Notes: generated by a model not told the origin, from the sequence alone. DNA of 26,334 bases from Desulfobacterales bacterium HSG17 (GCA_030377945.1 JAUCGD010000027.1:1-26334); one strand, 5' to 3'; positions 1 through 8,624 are shown, counted from the stretch's first letter. Made by a program: numbers and translations.

Positions 1-84
1 ATAGTATTTGTCAGGAAATGTCTGATTTACATAAAAGACAGAAAATTTAATACTAATTTTTTAAACGGCTAAAGTGGAATACGT

Positions 85-2034
85 ATGTATGAACATCTTT
101 TTTCACCCCTGAAATTAGGGAAGACAGAATTAGCAAACCGTATCTGTCTCCTGGCCCATCGGACCAATTTTGGCAGAGGCGGAGTATTAAACGACCGCCA
201 TATTGCCTATTACCGCCGACGTGCCCAGGGAGGATGCGGATTGATTATCGTTGGTGAGCTATCTATTCATCCTGATGATCGGCCCTGGGAAAGTCTGATT
301 GATTTACAGGAGCCAGGAGTTACAAAGGATCTGAAAAAGCTCACAGATGCTGTCCATGAATTTGACACCCGTGTATTTGCCCAGTTAAACCACCACGGAT
401 TTCAGAGCAGCGGACATATTACCCGTAAATCCGTATGGGGGCCTTCGGCTGTTTCCGATATAGTATTCGGGGAAACCTGCAAGCCTATGGAAACAGAAGA
501 CTTTGCAGAACTTTTGGATGCCTTTGTCCAGGCTGCCATCAAGGTTAAAGAAAGCGGTTTTGACGGCATAGAGATTGACATGGGGCCGGAATCCCTGCTC
601 CGACAGTTTTTGTCTCCCATCTGCAACCACAGAGGAGATGAATACGGCGGAAGCCTGGAAAACAGGATGCGCCTGCCTTTGCAGGTTGTGGATGCTGTCC
701 GTAAGGCTGTTGGCAGAGATTTTACAATTGGTGTCTGCCTTTGTGCAGATGAAAAATTCTGGGGAGGCATAAGTCCTGAAGAATCAGTACCCATGGCCCA
801 GACCCTGGAAAAAACAGGACAGATTGATTTTATTAACGTATCAGTTGGAACCTATTATAATCTCCATATGATTATGCCTTCTCTGCATATTCCCTACGGG
901 TTTACAATTGAAACAGCCGAGACTGTGAAAAACGCTGTAAGCCTGCCTGTTTTTGCAAGTTACCAGATAGGTTTTCCAGGCATGGCAGAGAACATTATTG
1001 CAGAAGGGAAAGCTGATGCCGCAGGTTTTGTAAGATCCGTAATCTGTGATCCTGACATGGCTGTAAAGGCCAAAGAGGGAAGAATCAAAGACATAAGATA
1101 TTGCGTCAAGGATAATAAAGGCTGCATAGGCCGCCTGAACCAGTCCAAGTCTCTTGGCTGTATCCAGAATCCCCAGATTGGACATGAACCACTTACAGGC
1201 GAGGATGTTCTTGTACCTGCGGCAAACAGGAAAAAGGTCATGGTCATTGGAGCAGGGCCTTCAGGAATGGAAGCTGCACGGGCAGCCTGTGAACGGGGGC
1301 ATGAGGTAGCGGTTTATGAAAAGGAATCTGAAATTGGGGGGCAGGTCAATCTTATCGGGAAACGTCCTGGACGTGAATCCATGCCCGGAGTTGTTCGTTA
1401 TCTCAAGCACATGCTGGAAAAACTGGAAGTACCTGTTCACACCGGGGTTACCGTAACTCAGGAATTAATCCTTGAAGAAAAACCAGATGCAGTGGTTATT
1501 GCAACAGGTTCCATACCTGAAACAAAACCCTTTCCAGGCACTTACGGTCCGCCTTCGGTTCTTACAGGATGGGATGCTATCAAAGGAACGTATCCTGTGG
1601 GAGAAAAGGTTCTTTTTATTGATGAAGACGGTGGACACCATGCTATGGCAACAGCCGAACTCCTGGCTGGTCAGGGCAAAAAGGTGGATATAATCACCAG
1701 CGACCTTTTCATTGGTATTGAACTGGCACCTCGTGGTGAACTTTACCTGGGAAGACAGCGGCTGCTTCAGCAGGGAGCCACTTTTACCACGGATGTTGAG
1801 GTTCTTGAGATAAATGATAAAAAGGTCAAAGCGCGTGATATTTACACCAACGAACCTGTTCTTTATGAAGATTATGATACCATAGTGCTTGATGTCGGTA
1901 ATGTGGCCGAAGATGCTCTGTATAAACAGATCAAAGGCCAGGTTAAAGAGGTTTACAGGACAGGGGATTGTGTAGCGCCAAGGGGTATTGACATGGCTAT
2001 AATCGAAGCAAGAAATGTGGGAGAATTATTGTGA
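85..2034 (+). CDS. FadH/Old Yellow Enzyme-family NAD(P)/flavin oxidoreductase (mycofactocin-type, copy 1)
   Basis: This 649-residue protein has the layout of 2,4-dienoyl-CoA reductase (FadH) and trimethylamine dehydrogenase. An FMN TIM barrel (about 1-335) is followed by a cysteine region and an FAD/NAD(P) half starting with KKVMVIGAGPSGMEAAR (about 387). Two family signatures are altered. The 4Fe-4S motif normally reads C-x2-C-x3-C-x11-C; here C340, C347 and C359 are present but the second position is Asp343. The barrel motif that usually carries a catalytic Tyr (H-G-Y-L or H-S-Y-L) reads G-P-E-S-L-L, with Ser170 at the Tyr position. It overlaps the next gene by 4 nt (GTGA). The company of ETF genes and mftF suggests the mycofactocin FadH/OYE group (inference). 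The ATG has only a weak upstream purine stretch; the 84-nt leader has a weak promoter-like TTGTCA at 8-13 with a poor -10. Confidence 0.88.
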   Translation: MYEHLFSPLKLGKTELANRICLLAHRTNFGRGGVLNDRHIAYYRRRAQGGCGLIIVGELSIHPDDRPWESLIDLQEPGVTKDLKKLTDAVHEFDTRVFAQLNHHGFQSSGHITRKSVWGPSAVSDIVFGETCKPMETEDFAELLDAFVQAAIKVKESGFDGIEIDMGPESLLRQFLSPICNHRGDEYGGSLENRMRLPLQVVDAVRKAVGRDFTIGVCLCADEKFWGGISPEESVPMAQTLEKTGQIDFINVSVGTYYNLHMIMPSLHIPYGFTIETAETVKNAVSLPVFASYQIGFPGMAENIIAEGKADAAGFVRSVICDPDMAVKAKEGRIKDIRYCVKDNKGCIGRLNQSKSLGCIQNPQIGHEPLTGEDVLVPAANRKKVMVIGAGPSGMEAARAACERGHEVAVYEKESEIGGQVNLIGKRPGRESMPGVVRYLKHMLEKLEVPVHTGVTVTQELILEEKPDAVVIATGSIPETKPFPGTYGPPSVLTGWDAIKGTYPVGEKVLFIDEDGGHHAMATAELLAGQGKKVDIITSDLFIGIELAPRGELYLGRQRLLQQGATFTTDVEVLEINDKKVKARDIYTNEPVLYEDYDTIVLDVGNVAEDALYKQIKGQVKEVYRTGDCVAPRGIDMAIIEARNVGELL

Positions 2035-3989
2035 GTGAATTCAAATATCTATTTTCGCCGCTGAAGATCGGGTCAGTGGTGATACCAAACAGGCTCCATT
2101 TTGCTCCCCACATGACCAATTATGCGGAAGACAACCTGATAAGCGACAGGCATATTCACTATTATCAGGAGCGCACAAAAGGGGGATGCGGACTTATAAC
2201 AACCGAAGAGATGGGAATTCATCCAACTGACCATCCCTATGATAAACTGGTGGATGCATATGAGCCGGAAACCATTCCCGGATTTCAAAAACTGACCCGC
2301 GCTATTCATGAATACGACGGTAAAATCTTTGCACAGCTTAACCATAATGGAATGCAGGGAGACAGCAAAATATCCCGACTTCCGGTGTGGGGCCCGTCTG
2401 CGGGAAAAGACCCCATTTTCAGGGAAACATCCAAGGAAATGGAGATAGAAGATATAAAGGAGTGTATAGAATACTTTGCCATAAGTGCCATAAATGCAGT
2501 TGAAGGCGGTTTTGACGGTATTGAAATACAGCTTGGGCACAGTTCTCTGGTGCGCCAGTTTCTGTCTCCTTTGACAAATCACAGGGAAGATGAATACGGC
2601 GGCAGTTTTGAAAAACGTATGCGCTTTGCACTTGAGGTAAATACTGCTGTAAGAAAAGCAGTAGGCCCTGATTTTGCATTGGGTGTCCGGCTGAATGCAG
2701 ATGAAATGCACCCCAAAGGCGGGCTTACCCATGAGGATGCAAAACAAATTGCCATATGCTTTGACCAGAGCGGTGATCTTGATTTTATGGATCTGAGTGT
2801 GGGAACTTTTTACAACCTTTATCTTGTTGAAGGATCAATGCACACACCTCTGGCATATACAGCTCCTCTTGCCGCAGGTATCCGCTCGGTTATAAATTTG
2901 CCGGTATTCTGTACCAACAGGATCAATGATCCCCATCTTGCAGAAAAAATTCTTGAAGACGGACAGGCTGATATGATCGGCATGGTTCGGGCCCTAATCT
3001 GTGATCCTGAACTTCCCAACAAGGCAATGGAAGGCAGAACCGAAGATATAAGAAACTGCATTGCCTGCAATCAGGGCTGCATCGGACGCATGGGGCTTGG
3101 TCATAAACTGGGATGTCTGCATAATCCGGCAGTTGGTGAAGAAAAAGAACTGGGCATGGGAACCCTTGCTCCTTCAGATACACCCAAAAAAGTGGTGGTT
3201 ATCGGGGGAGGTCCTGCCGGGCTTGAAGTTGCACGGGTAGCAGCATTAAGAAAACATAAAGTAACCCTGTTTGAAAAAAGCGAAGATGTTGGAGGACAAA
3301 ACATCATTGCAGGAAAGGCCGCAGGCCGCCAGGAAATAACAGGCGTAACCCGCTGGCTGGTGAGCCAGTTGAACAAGCTGGATTTTGATATGCGCCTTGG
3401 GGTTGAAGCTGATGAAGAAATGATCCTCAAAGAAGATCCTGATGTGGTTGTTATAGCCACAGGATCAATTCCCAAAACAAATCCTTTTCCGGGCGAATAT
3501 TCTGCACCCCAGGTTATTACAACTGTTGACATCCTGACCGGAGTTCATGAGACCGGAGACAAGGTACTGCTTATTGATCTTGACGGACACCATCAGGCAA
3601 CAGGAACTGCCGAACTGCTGGCAGATCAGGGTAAAAAAGTACATATGCTCACTTCATCCCTTTTTATCGGGTCAGCCCTGGGACCTCTTCAGGATCTTTA
3701 TCTTACCCGGCAGAGACTTGCCCGCAAGGGGGTAACTTATACACCTGATATTGCAGTACTGGAGATACAGGGAACACTGGCTAAAGGACTTAATGTCTAT
3801 TCCAACGAAATGTTTGATTTTGACGGATATGATACAATAGTTCTGGCAGCAGGGAATGTGGCTGATGACGGTCTTTACCATGCACTTAAAGGCAGGGTAA
3901 AGGAAATATACCGGGTGGGCGACTGTGTGGCCCCAAGAAAAACCGACATGGCTATTATTGAAGGCCATCGTATAGGACGAATGATATAG
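2031..3989 (+). CDS. FadH/Old Yellow Enzyme-family NAD(P)/flavin oxidoreductase (mycofactocin-type, copy 2)
   Basis: This 652-residue paralogue of the preceding gene has the same architecture: FMN TIM barrel, Fe-S linker, then an FAD/NAD(P) half beginning KKVVVIGGGPAGLEVARV near residue 385. Its 4Fe-4S motif is complete (C343, C346, C350, C362), so it should carry the cluster that copy 1 probably lacks. The barrel motif reads L-G-H-S-S-L-V-R-Q-F, with Ser172 where FadH and OYE relatives have the proton-donating Tyr; a His is retained. The start is GTG at 2031, inside the stop of copy 1 (4-nt overlap), pointing to translational coupling and perhaps to a heteromeric enzyme. The substrate is unknown. 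It is likely soluble and cytoplasmic, passing electrons between NAD(P)H, flavin and a partner such as the adjacent ETF (inference). Confidence 0.88.
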   Translation: MSEFKYLFSPLKIGSVVIPNRLHFAPHMTNYAEDNLISDRHIHYYQERTKGGCGLITTEEMGIHPTDHPYDKLVDAYEPETIPGFQKLTRAIHEYDGKIFAQLNHNGMQGDSKISRLPVWGPSAGKDPIFRETSKEMEIEDIKECIEYFAISAINAVEGGFDGIEIQLGHSSLVRQFLSPLTNHREDEYGGSFEKRMRFALEVNTAVRKAVGPDFALGVRLNADEMHPKGGLTHEDAKQIAICFDQSGDLDFMDLSVGTFYNLYLVEGSMHTPLAYTAPLAAGIRSVINLPVFCTNRINDPHLAEKILEDGQADMIGMVRALICDPELPNKAMEGRTEDIRNCIACNQGCIGRMGLGHKLGCLHNPAVGEEKELGMGTLAPSDTPKKVVVIGGGPAGLEVARVAALRKHKVTLFEKSEDVGGQNIIAGKAAGRQEITGVTRWLVSQLNKLDFDMRLGVEADEEMILKEDPDVVVIATGSIPKTNPFPGEYSAPQVITTVDILTGVHETGDKVLLIDLDGHHQATGTAELLADQGKKVHMLTSSLFIGSALGPLQDLYLTRQRLARKGVTYTPDIAVLEIQGTLAKGLNVYSNEMFDFDGYDTIVLAAGNVADDGLYHALKGRVKEIYRVGDCVAPRKTDMAIIEGHRIGRMI

Positions 3990-3997
3990 GAGAGACC

Positions 3998-4996
3998 ATG
4001 TTTGACATCTGGATATTGGTCCAACAAAGAGAAGGAAGCATTGAAGCGCCCACCTTTGGCCTGACAGCCGAGGCCAGGCGTATAGTTTCCGAACTTGGAG
4101 GAGAAGGCATTGTAACTGCCGTGGCTCTCGGAAGCGTTTCAGAGGAAGAACTGGCATCACTGGGTTCCTATGGGGTGAGCCGGGTTCTGAATTTGAACGG
4201 CAGTCAAATGACGCGGTATCAGGGAGAATACTTCTCAAGGGCTTTGCACAGTGCTGTTAAAGAAGAAACGCCCACATGCATACTTGGGGCACAGACTGCT
4301 GAAACTGATGATCTTTTTCCGCGTCTGGCAGCTCTTTTGCAGACAGCCCTGGTAACGCGGGCAATGGATTTTCATATGGAACAGGGGCAAGCAGCCAGAG
4401 CTGTCCGCCCCCTTGCAAACGGGTATCTGTTTGAAGAAGTTGAACTTGATGCCAAGGTTCTGCCCATTGTCTCTTTCCTGCCTTCGGTGCTTTTTGATAC
4501 GGAACCGGATAAGGATAAAGATGCAAAAATTATAAAGATAGAGCCTGATGTTCCAAATGATGCCCTGAAAACAAAGGTAACAGAAATAATTGAGGCCGCT
4601 CCCGAAGATCTTGATCTGGAAGAAGCTGATATTATCGTAGCAGCAGGCCGCGGAGCCGGTAAAGGTGAAGAATTTAATATTATTCATCAAATGGCAAAGG
4701 CCATTGGCGGAACAGTTGGCGCAACCCGGCCAATTATTGACTGGGGAACCCTGCCCTATGAAAGGCAGATAGGCCAGACCGGCAAATATGTTGCTCCCAG
4801 GCTGATTATCAATTGCGGCATTTCCGGTGCAAATGAATATACTGCCGGAATTGAAAAATCCAAGCAGATAATTGCCATAGATCAAAATCCCAGGGCCAGG
4901 ATTTTCAGGTTTGCCGACCTTGGAGTTGTCGGCGATCTCCATGAAATCCTTTCCCAGGTGATAGCGCGAATAGAGGAATTAAAAAATGAAGCATAA
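3998..4996 (+). CDS. etfA: Electron transfer flavoprotein alpha subunit (mycofactocin-associated type)
   Basis: This 332-residue protein has the ETF alpha arrangement: a Rossmann-like N-terminal part starting MFDIWILVQQREG and a conserved C-terminal FAD-binding domain (about 210-330). FAD-site motifs visible are RGAGKGEEF (about 218), GATRPIIDWG (about 242), QIGQTGKYVAPRLIINCGISGA (about 257-278) and the DQNPRARIF segment. ETF alpha and beta together form a heterodimer that accepts electrons from dehydrogenases and hands them to a membrane Fe-S protein. The ATG has a good site, AGGAGA at 3988-3993, overlapping the stop of the upstream gene. Unusually, the beta subunit is not adjacent: a cytochrome and an Fe-S oxidoreductase lie between. 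The reading frame overlaps the cytochrome gene by 11 nt. Confidence 0.92.
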   Translation: MFDIWILVQQREGSIEAPTFGLTAEARRIVSELGGEGIVTAVALGSVSEEELASLGSYGVSRVLNLNGSQMTRYQGEYFSRALHSAVKEETPTCILGAQTAETDDLFPRLAALLQTALVTRAMDFHMEQGQAARAVRPLANGYLFEEVELDAKVLPIVSFLPSVLFDTEPDKDKDAKIIKIEPDVPNDALKTKVTEIIEAAPEDLDLEEADIIVAAGRGAGKGEEFNIIHQMAKAIGGTVGATRPIIDWGTLPYERQIGQTGKYVAPRLIINCGISGANEYTAGIEKSKQIIAIDQNPRARIFRFADLGVVGDLHEILSQVIARIEELKNEA

Positions 4997-5711
4997 AATA
5001 GCAAATATGACAGCTTGTTATCTTCTGCTGTTGTTTCTTTTGGCAGGAATGTTCCTTGTGGCAGGAATGCCTGCACTGGCATCTGCTTTAGAAGATAATG
5101 CCAAAGCTGATGTCAAACCTGAAACAAAACCCGAAACAAAACCCGAAACAAAAATTGAATCGGAATACACAGCAGAAGATTGTATGGCATGTCACAGCAC
5201 AGGAAGCGAGGAAAGCTCTCTTTTGATTTCCCCTGAAACATATGAAGCATCTGTTCACGGCCAGTCCGCAACATGCCTGGAATGTCATACAGGCATAACA
5301 GATGAAGAGCATATGAATGGAGACGGTATTGAGCCGGTGGACTGCAAGCAGTGTCATGAGATGGACAAAAATAAAAACGATCTGTTTTCAAAGATGTCAT
5401 CTTTCCAGATAGCATCTCATAAAAAAGCGGATTTTGGAAAAAACTATACAATGGATAACTGCCTTGGATGCCACCAGGGAACAGGCGCTCATGGAGAGAC
5501 AGAGCCCATAAATGACCAGGACTGTTATAAATGCCATGACCCCAATATCAAAGATGCCATGTGGGGATATATGCACCCGGATACGGAGAACAAGGCTTTG
5601 CCTGCTGTTTTTGCTTACATGTGTCTTGGCGCATTTATCCTGATTGCATTGCTGAGACGGTTCCTGGATCTTGTTTTTGACAATTTTCCCGGTACAATTA
5701 AAAAAAGCTGA
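4986..5711 (+). CDS. Membrane-anchored pentaheme c-type cytochrome
   Basis: This 241-residue exported protein starts with an N-terminal hydrophobic segment (about 11-35) that looks like a signal peptide or anchor. A Pro-Glu-Thr-Lys tandem repeat (about 44-56) follows, then five CxxCH heme c sites: C66-H70, C97-H101, C120-H124, C159-H163 and C180-H184. A hydrophobic helix near the C-terminus (about 206-223) should tether it to the inner membrane with the hemes in the periplasm. The start ATG lies inside the end of the ETF alpha gene and is preceded by GAGG at about 4973-4976. Its place between ETF and a membrane Fe-S oxidoreductase suggests that it carries electrons away from that complex in the periplasm (inference). 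I cannot assign it to a named cytochrome family. Confidence 0.9.
   Translation: MKHKIANMTACYLLLLFLLAGMFLVAGMPALASALEDNAKADVKPETKPETKPETKIESEYTAEDCMACHSTGSEESSLLISPETYEASVHGQSATCLECHTGITDEEHMNGDGIEPVDCKQCHEMDKNKNDLFSKMSSFQIASHKKADFGKNYTMDNCLGCHQGTGAHGETEPINDQDCYKCHDPNIKDAMWGYMHPDTENKALPAVFAYMCLGAFILIALLRRFLDLVFDNFPGTIKKS
5118..5153 (+). repeat. In-frame 12-bp tandem repeat (three units)
   Basis: Three consecutive copies of CCYGAAACAAAA (first unit CCT, next two CCC) encode three Pro-Glu-Thr-Lys units in the linker between the membrane segment and first heme of the cytochrome. Units this similar can expand or contract by slippage without breaking the frame, so linker length may vary between strains. 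Confidence 0.85.
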
Positions 5712-5723
5712 AGGAGATAAGCC

Positions 5724-7625
5724 TTGAAATCATTAATAACATCATTTGATACTTTACTCATCGCTGCCGCCTTCATCATCATGATAATGGGCCTTTCCGG
5801 GCGCTGGTCTTTATGGCAGAAAAAAAAGGACAGAAACATTTCCGGTGACTGGGGCAGGGTAAAAGATTATATTGTAAAACATGCTGAAATACTTAAACGT
5901 CCCAATGTCGGCGCAGCCCATATGGCAGTATTCTGGGGTTTTGTTCTGCCAATGACTGTAATTGTACTGGCACAATTCGGATTTTCCATACCAGGTGTTC
6001 CTGCACGTATTCTCTCCTTTTTACAGGAAGCAGCAGGAATTGTCATGCTGGCAGGAACCTTTTACCTGTTCTTTCGCAGGATTCAGTCAGGAGAAAGCGA
6101 AGGACCAAAAAGAACCCTTATTCCCATGTTCATCATGCTGGTTATCCTGGTAACAGGTTTTCTGGCAGAAGCATCACGTATCCGTATAACAGGAAGCTGT
6201 TTTGAATGGGCTTCACCCCTGGGCTGGGCATTGTCTTTTGGCACACCTGCTTCGCCTTTGTTCATGCAGCTTATGATTCGGGTTCATTTTTTCGCAGTTC
6301 TGCTCCTGATTGCTTCCATACCCTTTACTTTTATGCGCCATGTGGCAGCCTCACCCTTGAATATATTTTATAAAAAACAGGGACCAAAGGCAGCATTAAG
6401 AGAGATTAAACCGGAAATCGGTGAAACAGGCGCAAAAACAGCAGAGGATTTTTCCTGGAAACAATTACTTGAAACCGAAGCCTGCGTATCCTGCGGCAGA
6501 TGCGAAGAAAACTGCCCGGCTGCTATCTCCGGCAAATCCCTTTCACCAAGAAAGATTATCCGAAAAATTCTGGAACAGGCAGAAGCAGCAGCGTGTCAGG
6601 AATGCTTTATCAGCACATCTCCAAAGCAGCTTCTTGAAAATACAATCTCCGGCGATGAAATCTGGGCATGTACAACATGTATGGCCTGTGTAGAACACTG
6701 TCCTGTATTTGTTGAAGCAATGGACAAAATTGTGGATATGCGGCGCTACCAGGTAATGGGCAAGGGGAATCTGCCTTCTGAAGCACGACCCATGATCCGC
6801 GATCTTGAACTTTACGGAGATGTCCAGGGTAAAGGCGCTGCTCATCGGGCAGACTGGGCCATGCACCGTGATGTTCCTCATATAGCAGATGTAAAAGATG
6901 CCGAAGTTCTGTTTTGGGTCGGCTGTTCAGGCGCATTTCATCCCAGAAATAAGGAAACCGCCCTGGCAATGGTAAAAATCCTCAAGGCCGCAGACATTAA
7001 TTTTGGCATACTGGCACAAGACGAACTCTGCTGCGGTGATCCGGCCAGAAGGCTTGGGGAGGAAACCCTGTATCAAAATCTTGCAAAGCAAAATATTGAC
7101 AGATTTACGCAGCATAAGGTGAAAAAGATCGTTACTCTCTGTCCCCATTGCCTTAATACCCTGAAAAACGAATATCCTGAACTGGGCTGCAATATTCCTG
7201 TGGTTCATGCAACGGAATTTGTTATGGATCTCATAAGCAAAAACAAGATAACTTTAAAATATCCTGTGGCTGAAAAAATGGCTGTTCACGATGCCTGTTA
7301 TCTGGGAAGATACAACGAAGTTTACCAGCCCCCAAGGGATATATGCAAATCAGTTCCGGGGACTCAGCTCAAGGAACTTAAACGCAACAAAGAAAACGGG
7401 TTCTGCTGCGGAGGCGGAGGCGGAAGAATGTGGCTTCATGAAAACACAGGGCAGAATATCAACCTTATTCGCGCCCAGGAGATTGCTGAAGCTGATGTTG
7501 ACATGATCGGAACATCCTGTCCCTATTGCCTGGTAATGCTGGATGACGGGGTAAAATCCCTGGAAAACGAAAATATTCCACTAGTGGCTGATATTATTGA
7601 CATTGTGGCAGATGCTATTCAGTGA
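5724..7625 (+). CDS. Membrane-bound Hdr-like Fe-S oxidoreductase (ETF:quinone oxidoreductase type)
   Basis: This 633-residue protein has an N-terminal membrane part of about five helices (about 10-27, 63-85, 98-118, 130-147, 180-203) resembling the NarI/HdrE cytochrome b type. Two 4Fe-4S ferredoxin motifs follow: CVSCGRCEENCP from C254 and CTTCMACVEHCP from C316. The C-terminal half has two CCG domains of heterodisulfide-reductase D type, with CCGD at 436-439 and FCCGGGGGR at 560-568. Proteins of this layout next to ETF genes are thought to take electrons from ETF and pass them to menaquinone; that role fits here. The start is TTG, chosen because AAGGAG (5711-5716) lies 7 nt upstream and the protein then begins with its first membrane helix. 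The gene starts 12 nt after the cytochrome stop. Confidence 0.9.
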   Translation: MKSLITSFDTLLIAAAFIIMIMGLSGRWSLWQKKKDRNISGDWGRVKDYIVKHAEILKRPNVGAAHMAVFWGFVLPMTVIVLAQFGFSIPGVPARILSFLQEAAGIVMLAGTFYLFFRRIQSGESEGPKRTLIPMFIMLVILVTGFLAEASRIRITGSCFEWASPLGWALSFGTPASPLFMQLMIRVHFFAVLLLIASIPFTFMRHVAASPLNIFYKKQGPKAALREIKPEIGETGAKTAEDFSWKQLLETEACVSCGRCEENCPAAISGKSLSPRKIIRKILEQAEAAACQECFISTSPKQLLENTISGDEIWACTTCMACVEHCPVFVEAMDKIVDMRRYQVMGKGNLPSEARPMIRDLELYGDVQGKGAAHRADWAMHRDVPHIADVKDAEVLFWVGCSGAFHPRNKETALAMVKILKAADINFGILAQDELCCGDPARRLGEETLYQNLAKQNIDRFTQHKVKKIVTLCPHCLNTLKNEYPELGCNIPVVHATEFVMDLISKNKITLKYPVAEKMAVHDACYLGRYNEVYQPPRDICKSVPGTQLKELKRNKENGFCCGGGGGRMWLHENTGQNINLIRAQEIAEADVDMIGTSCPYCLVMLDDGVKSLENENIPLVADIIDIVADAIQ

Positions 7626-7683
7626 ACAGTTGTCAGTAAACAATAAATAGTGAGCAGTGAACTGCTCACTGATAACTGTTCAC
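7622..7683. repeat. Nested inverted repeat in the gap before ETF beta
   Basis: An outer pair, GTGAACAGTT (7622-7631) and AACTGTTCAC (7674-7683), is perfectly complementary. Inside it, GTGAGCAGT (7650-7658) and ACTGCTCAC (7661-7669) form a second perfect inverted repeat. All arms are variants of a cagtgaacagt-type word, the style of small palindromic elements scattered between genes in some genomes. It begins at the stop codon of the upstream gene and ends 21 nt before the ETF beta ATG. It may be a mobile palindromic repeat or an RNA processing or attenuation hairpin. Confidence 0.75.
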
Positions 7684-7704
7684 TGTAAAAAATGTGAGGA
7701 TAAA

Positions 7705-8589
7705 ATGAAGATAATCGTTTGTGCAAAACAGATTCGTTATACATATGCCAGGACAGGAAAAAATCCTGACATGAAGTATATCAATCCTGAAGATTCCATA
7801 TTCAGGGTTAATCCTTATGATGAGGCAGCCACAGAGCTTGCTCTGCGTCTGAGAGATACTGTCGGAAACGGGGAGATCAGTCTTTTGACTCTGGGAGACA
7901 TGATTGCTGAGTATCAGGTTCGCCGATGTCTGGCAACCGGACCGGATCATCTTTTTCAGATAGGTTTTAACGCTCATAAAAATCCTGATCCACTTTCCCA
8001 GCCTGATCCCTGGGTTAAGGCAGACCTTATAGCAAAAGCTGCAAAATCCCTTGGAGCTGATCTTATCCTTTGCGGAAAAGAATCCATGGACAGGGCAAGC
8101 GGTCAGGTTGGCGCTCTTGTGGCACAGCAGCTTGATCTGCCTTTTGTTTCGGCAATAACTGATATTTCCTTTGATAAATCAAGCAAAAAAGTTAAGGTTC
8201 AGAGAAGCGCAGGCCGGGGAGTCAGGGAATTTATAGAATGCTCCCTTCCGGCTGTTTTCAGTGTTGATCTGGGCGCAGAACTCCGGCTGCCCACTGTTGA
8301 GTCCAGAAAATTGGCAGATGCCTATGAAATCCGCACTCCTGAAATCAGCAAAGAGACAATCCCTGCAAAGATTACCTGCAAGGATATATTTCAACCCCGG
8401 CCAAGAGCAAAAATCATTCCAGCCCCTGCCAGCAGCATGAATGCTTATGACCGTATTCTTCAACTGCTGACAGGAAGCAAGGTTGAGAAAAAAGGTGAAA
8501 TGCTCACCGGAAGCACGGATTCACAGGTTCAAGGAATTATCAACTTCTTAAAAGAAAATGAGTTTATTGAATCAGAAAAAGCCATCTGA
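7705..8589 (+). CDS. etfB: Electron transfer flavoprotein beta subunit (mycofactocin-associated type)
   Basis: This 294-residue ETF beta begins MKIIVCAKQI and carries the family core NPYDEAATELALRL. The AMP/nucleotide-site segment LCGKESMDRASGQVGAL lies near residues 121-137, and CSLPAVFSV comes later. I chose the ATG at 7705, preceded by GAGGA (7696-7700). A GTG-initiated extension from 7657 exists, but its codons lie inside the inverted repeat and look non-coding. It should pair with the ETF alpha encoded at 3998-4996. Its last 32 nt (8558-8589) also hold the remnant start of an mftF gene, showing that etfB and mftF originally overlapped. The neighbouring HEPN/ATPase cassette now separates them. 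Confidence 0.92.
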   Translation: MKIIVCAKQIRYTYARTGKNPDMKYINPEDSIFRVNPYDEAATELALRLRDTVGNGEISLLTLGDMIAEYQVRRCLATGPDHLFQIGFNAHKNPDPLSQPDPWVKADLIAKAAKSLGADLILCGKESMDRASGQVGALVAQQLDLPFVSAITDISFDKSSKKVKVQRSAGRGVREFIECSLPAVFSVDLGAELRLPTVESRKLADAYEIRTPEISKETIPAKITCKDIFQPRPRAKIIPAPASSMNAYDRILQLLTGSKVEKKGEMLTGSTDSQVQGIINFLKENEFIESEKAI

Positions 8590-8624
8590 AATTCCTCCTG
8601 AGTACAGGCTGAGATCATCGGCAG
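8552..8624 (+). repeat. Left copy of the duplication flanking the cassette (mftF 5' end)
   Basis: This 73-bp stretch matches 12292-12364 at 70 of 73 positions; mismatches are at 8562, 8590 and 8598. The offset between copies is exactly 3740. Beyond it the similarity continues patchily, with gaps, to 8658 (matching up to 12410), where both copies end in GCCTGTACT. It spans the end of etfB and the first 22 codons of an mftF copy. Confidence 0.95.

Noticed and set aside
1..84. Operon promoter upstream of FadH/OYE copy 1
   Set aside because: TTGTCA at 8-13 with CATAAA at 30-35 is only a weak match, and upstream sequence is missing, so the run may continue from genes outside the window.
2073..2747. 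224-codon open frame on the minus strand inside FadH/OYE copy 2
   Set aside because: It is fully antisense to a well-supported gene, has no recognisable domain, and is best explained by codon bias.
4235..4942. 235-codon open frame on the minus strand inside etfA
   Set aside because: It is a shadow of etfA; the translation is low-complexity and unlike any protein family.
7657..7704. GTG-initiated N-terminal extension of ETF beta
   Set aside because: The extra codons lie within the nested inverted repeat; the ATG at 7705 has a GAGGA site and begins with the standard ETF beta N-terminus.
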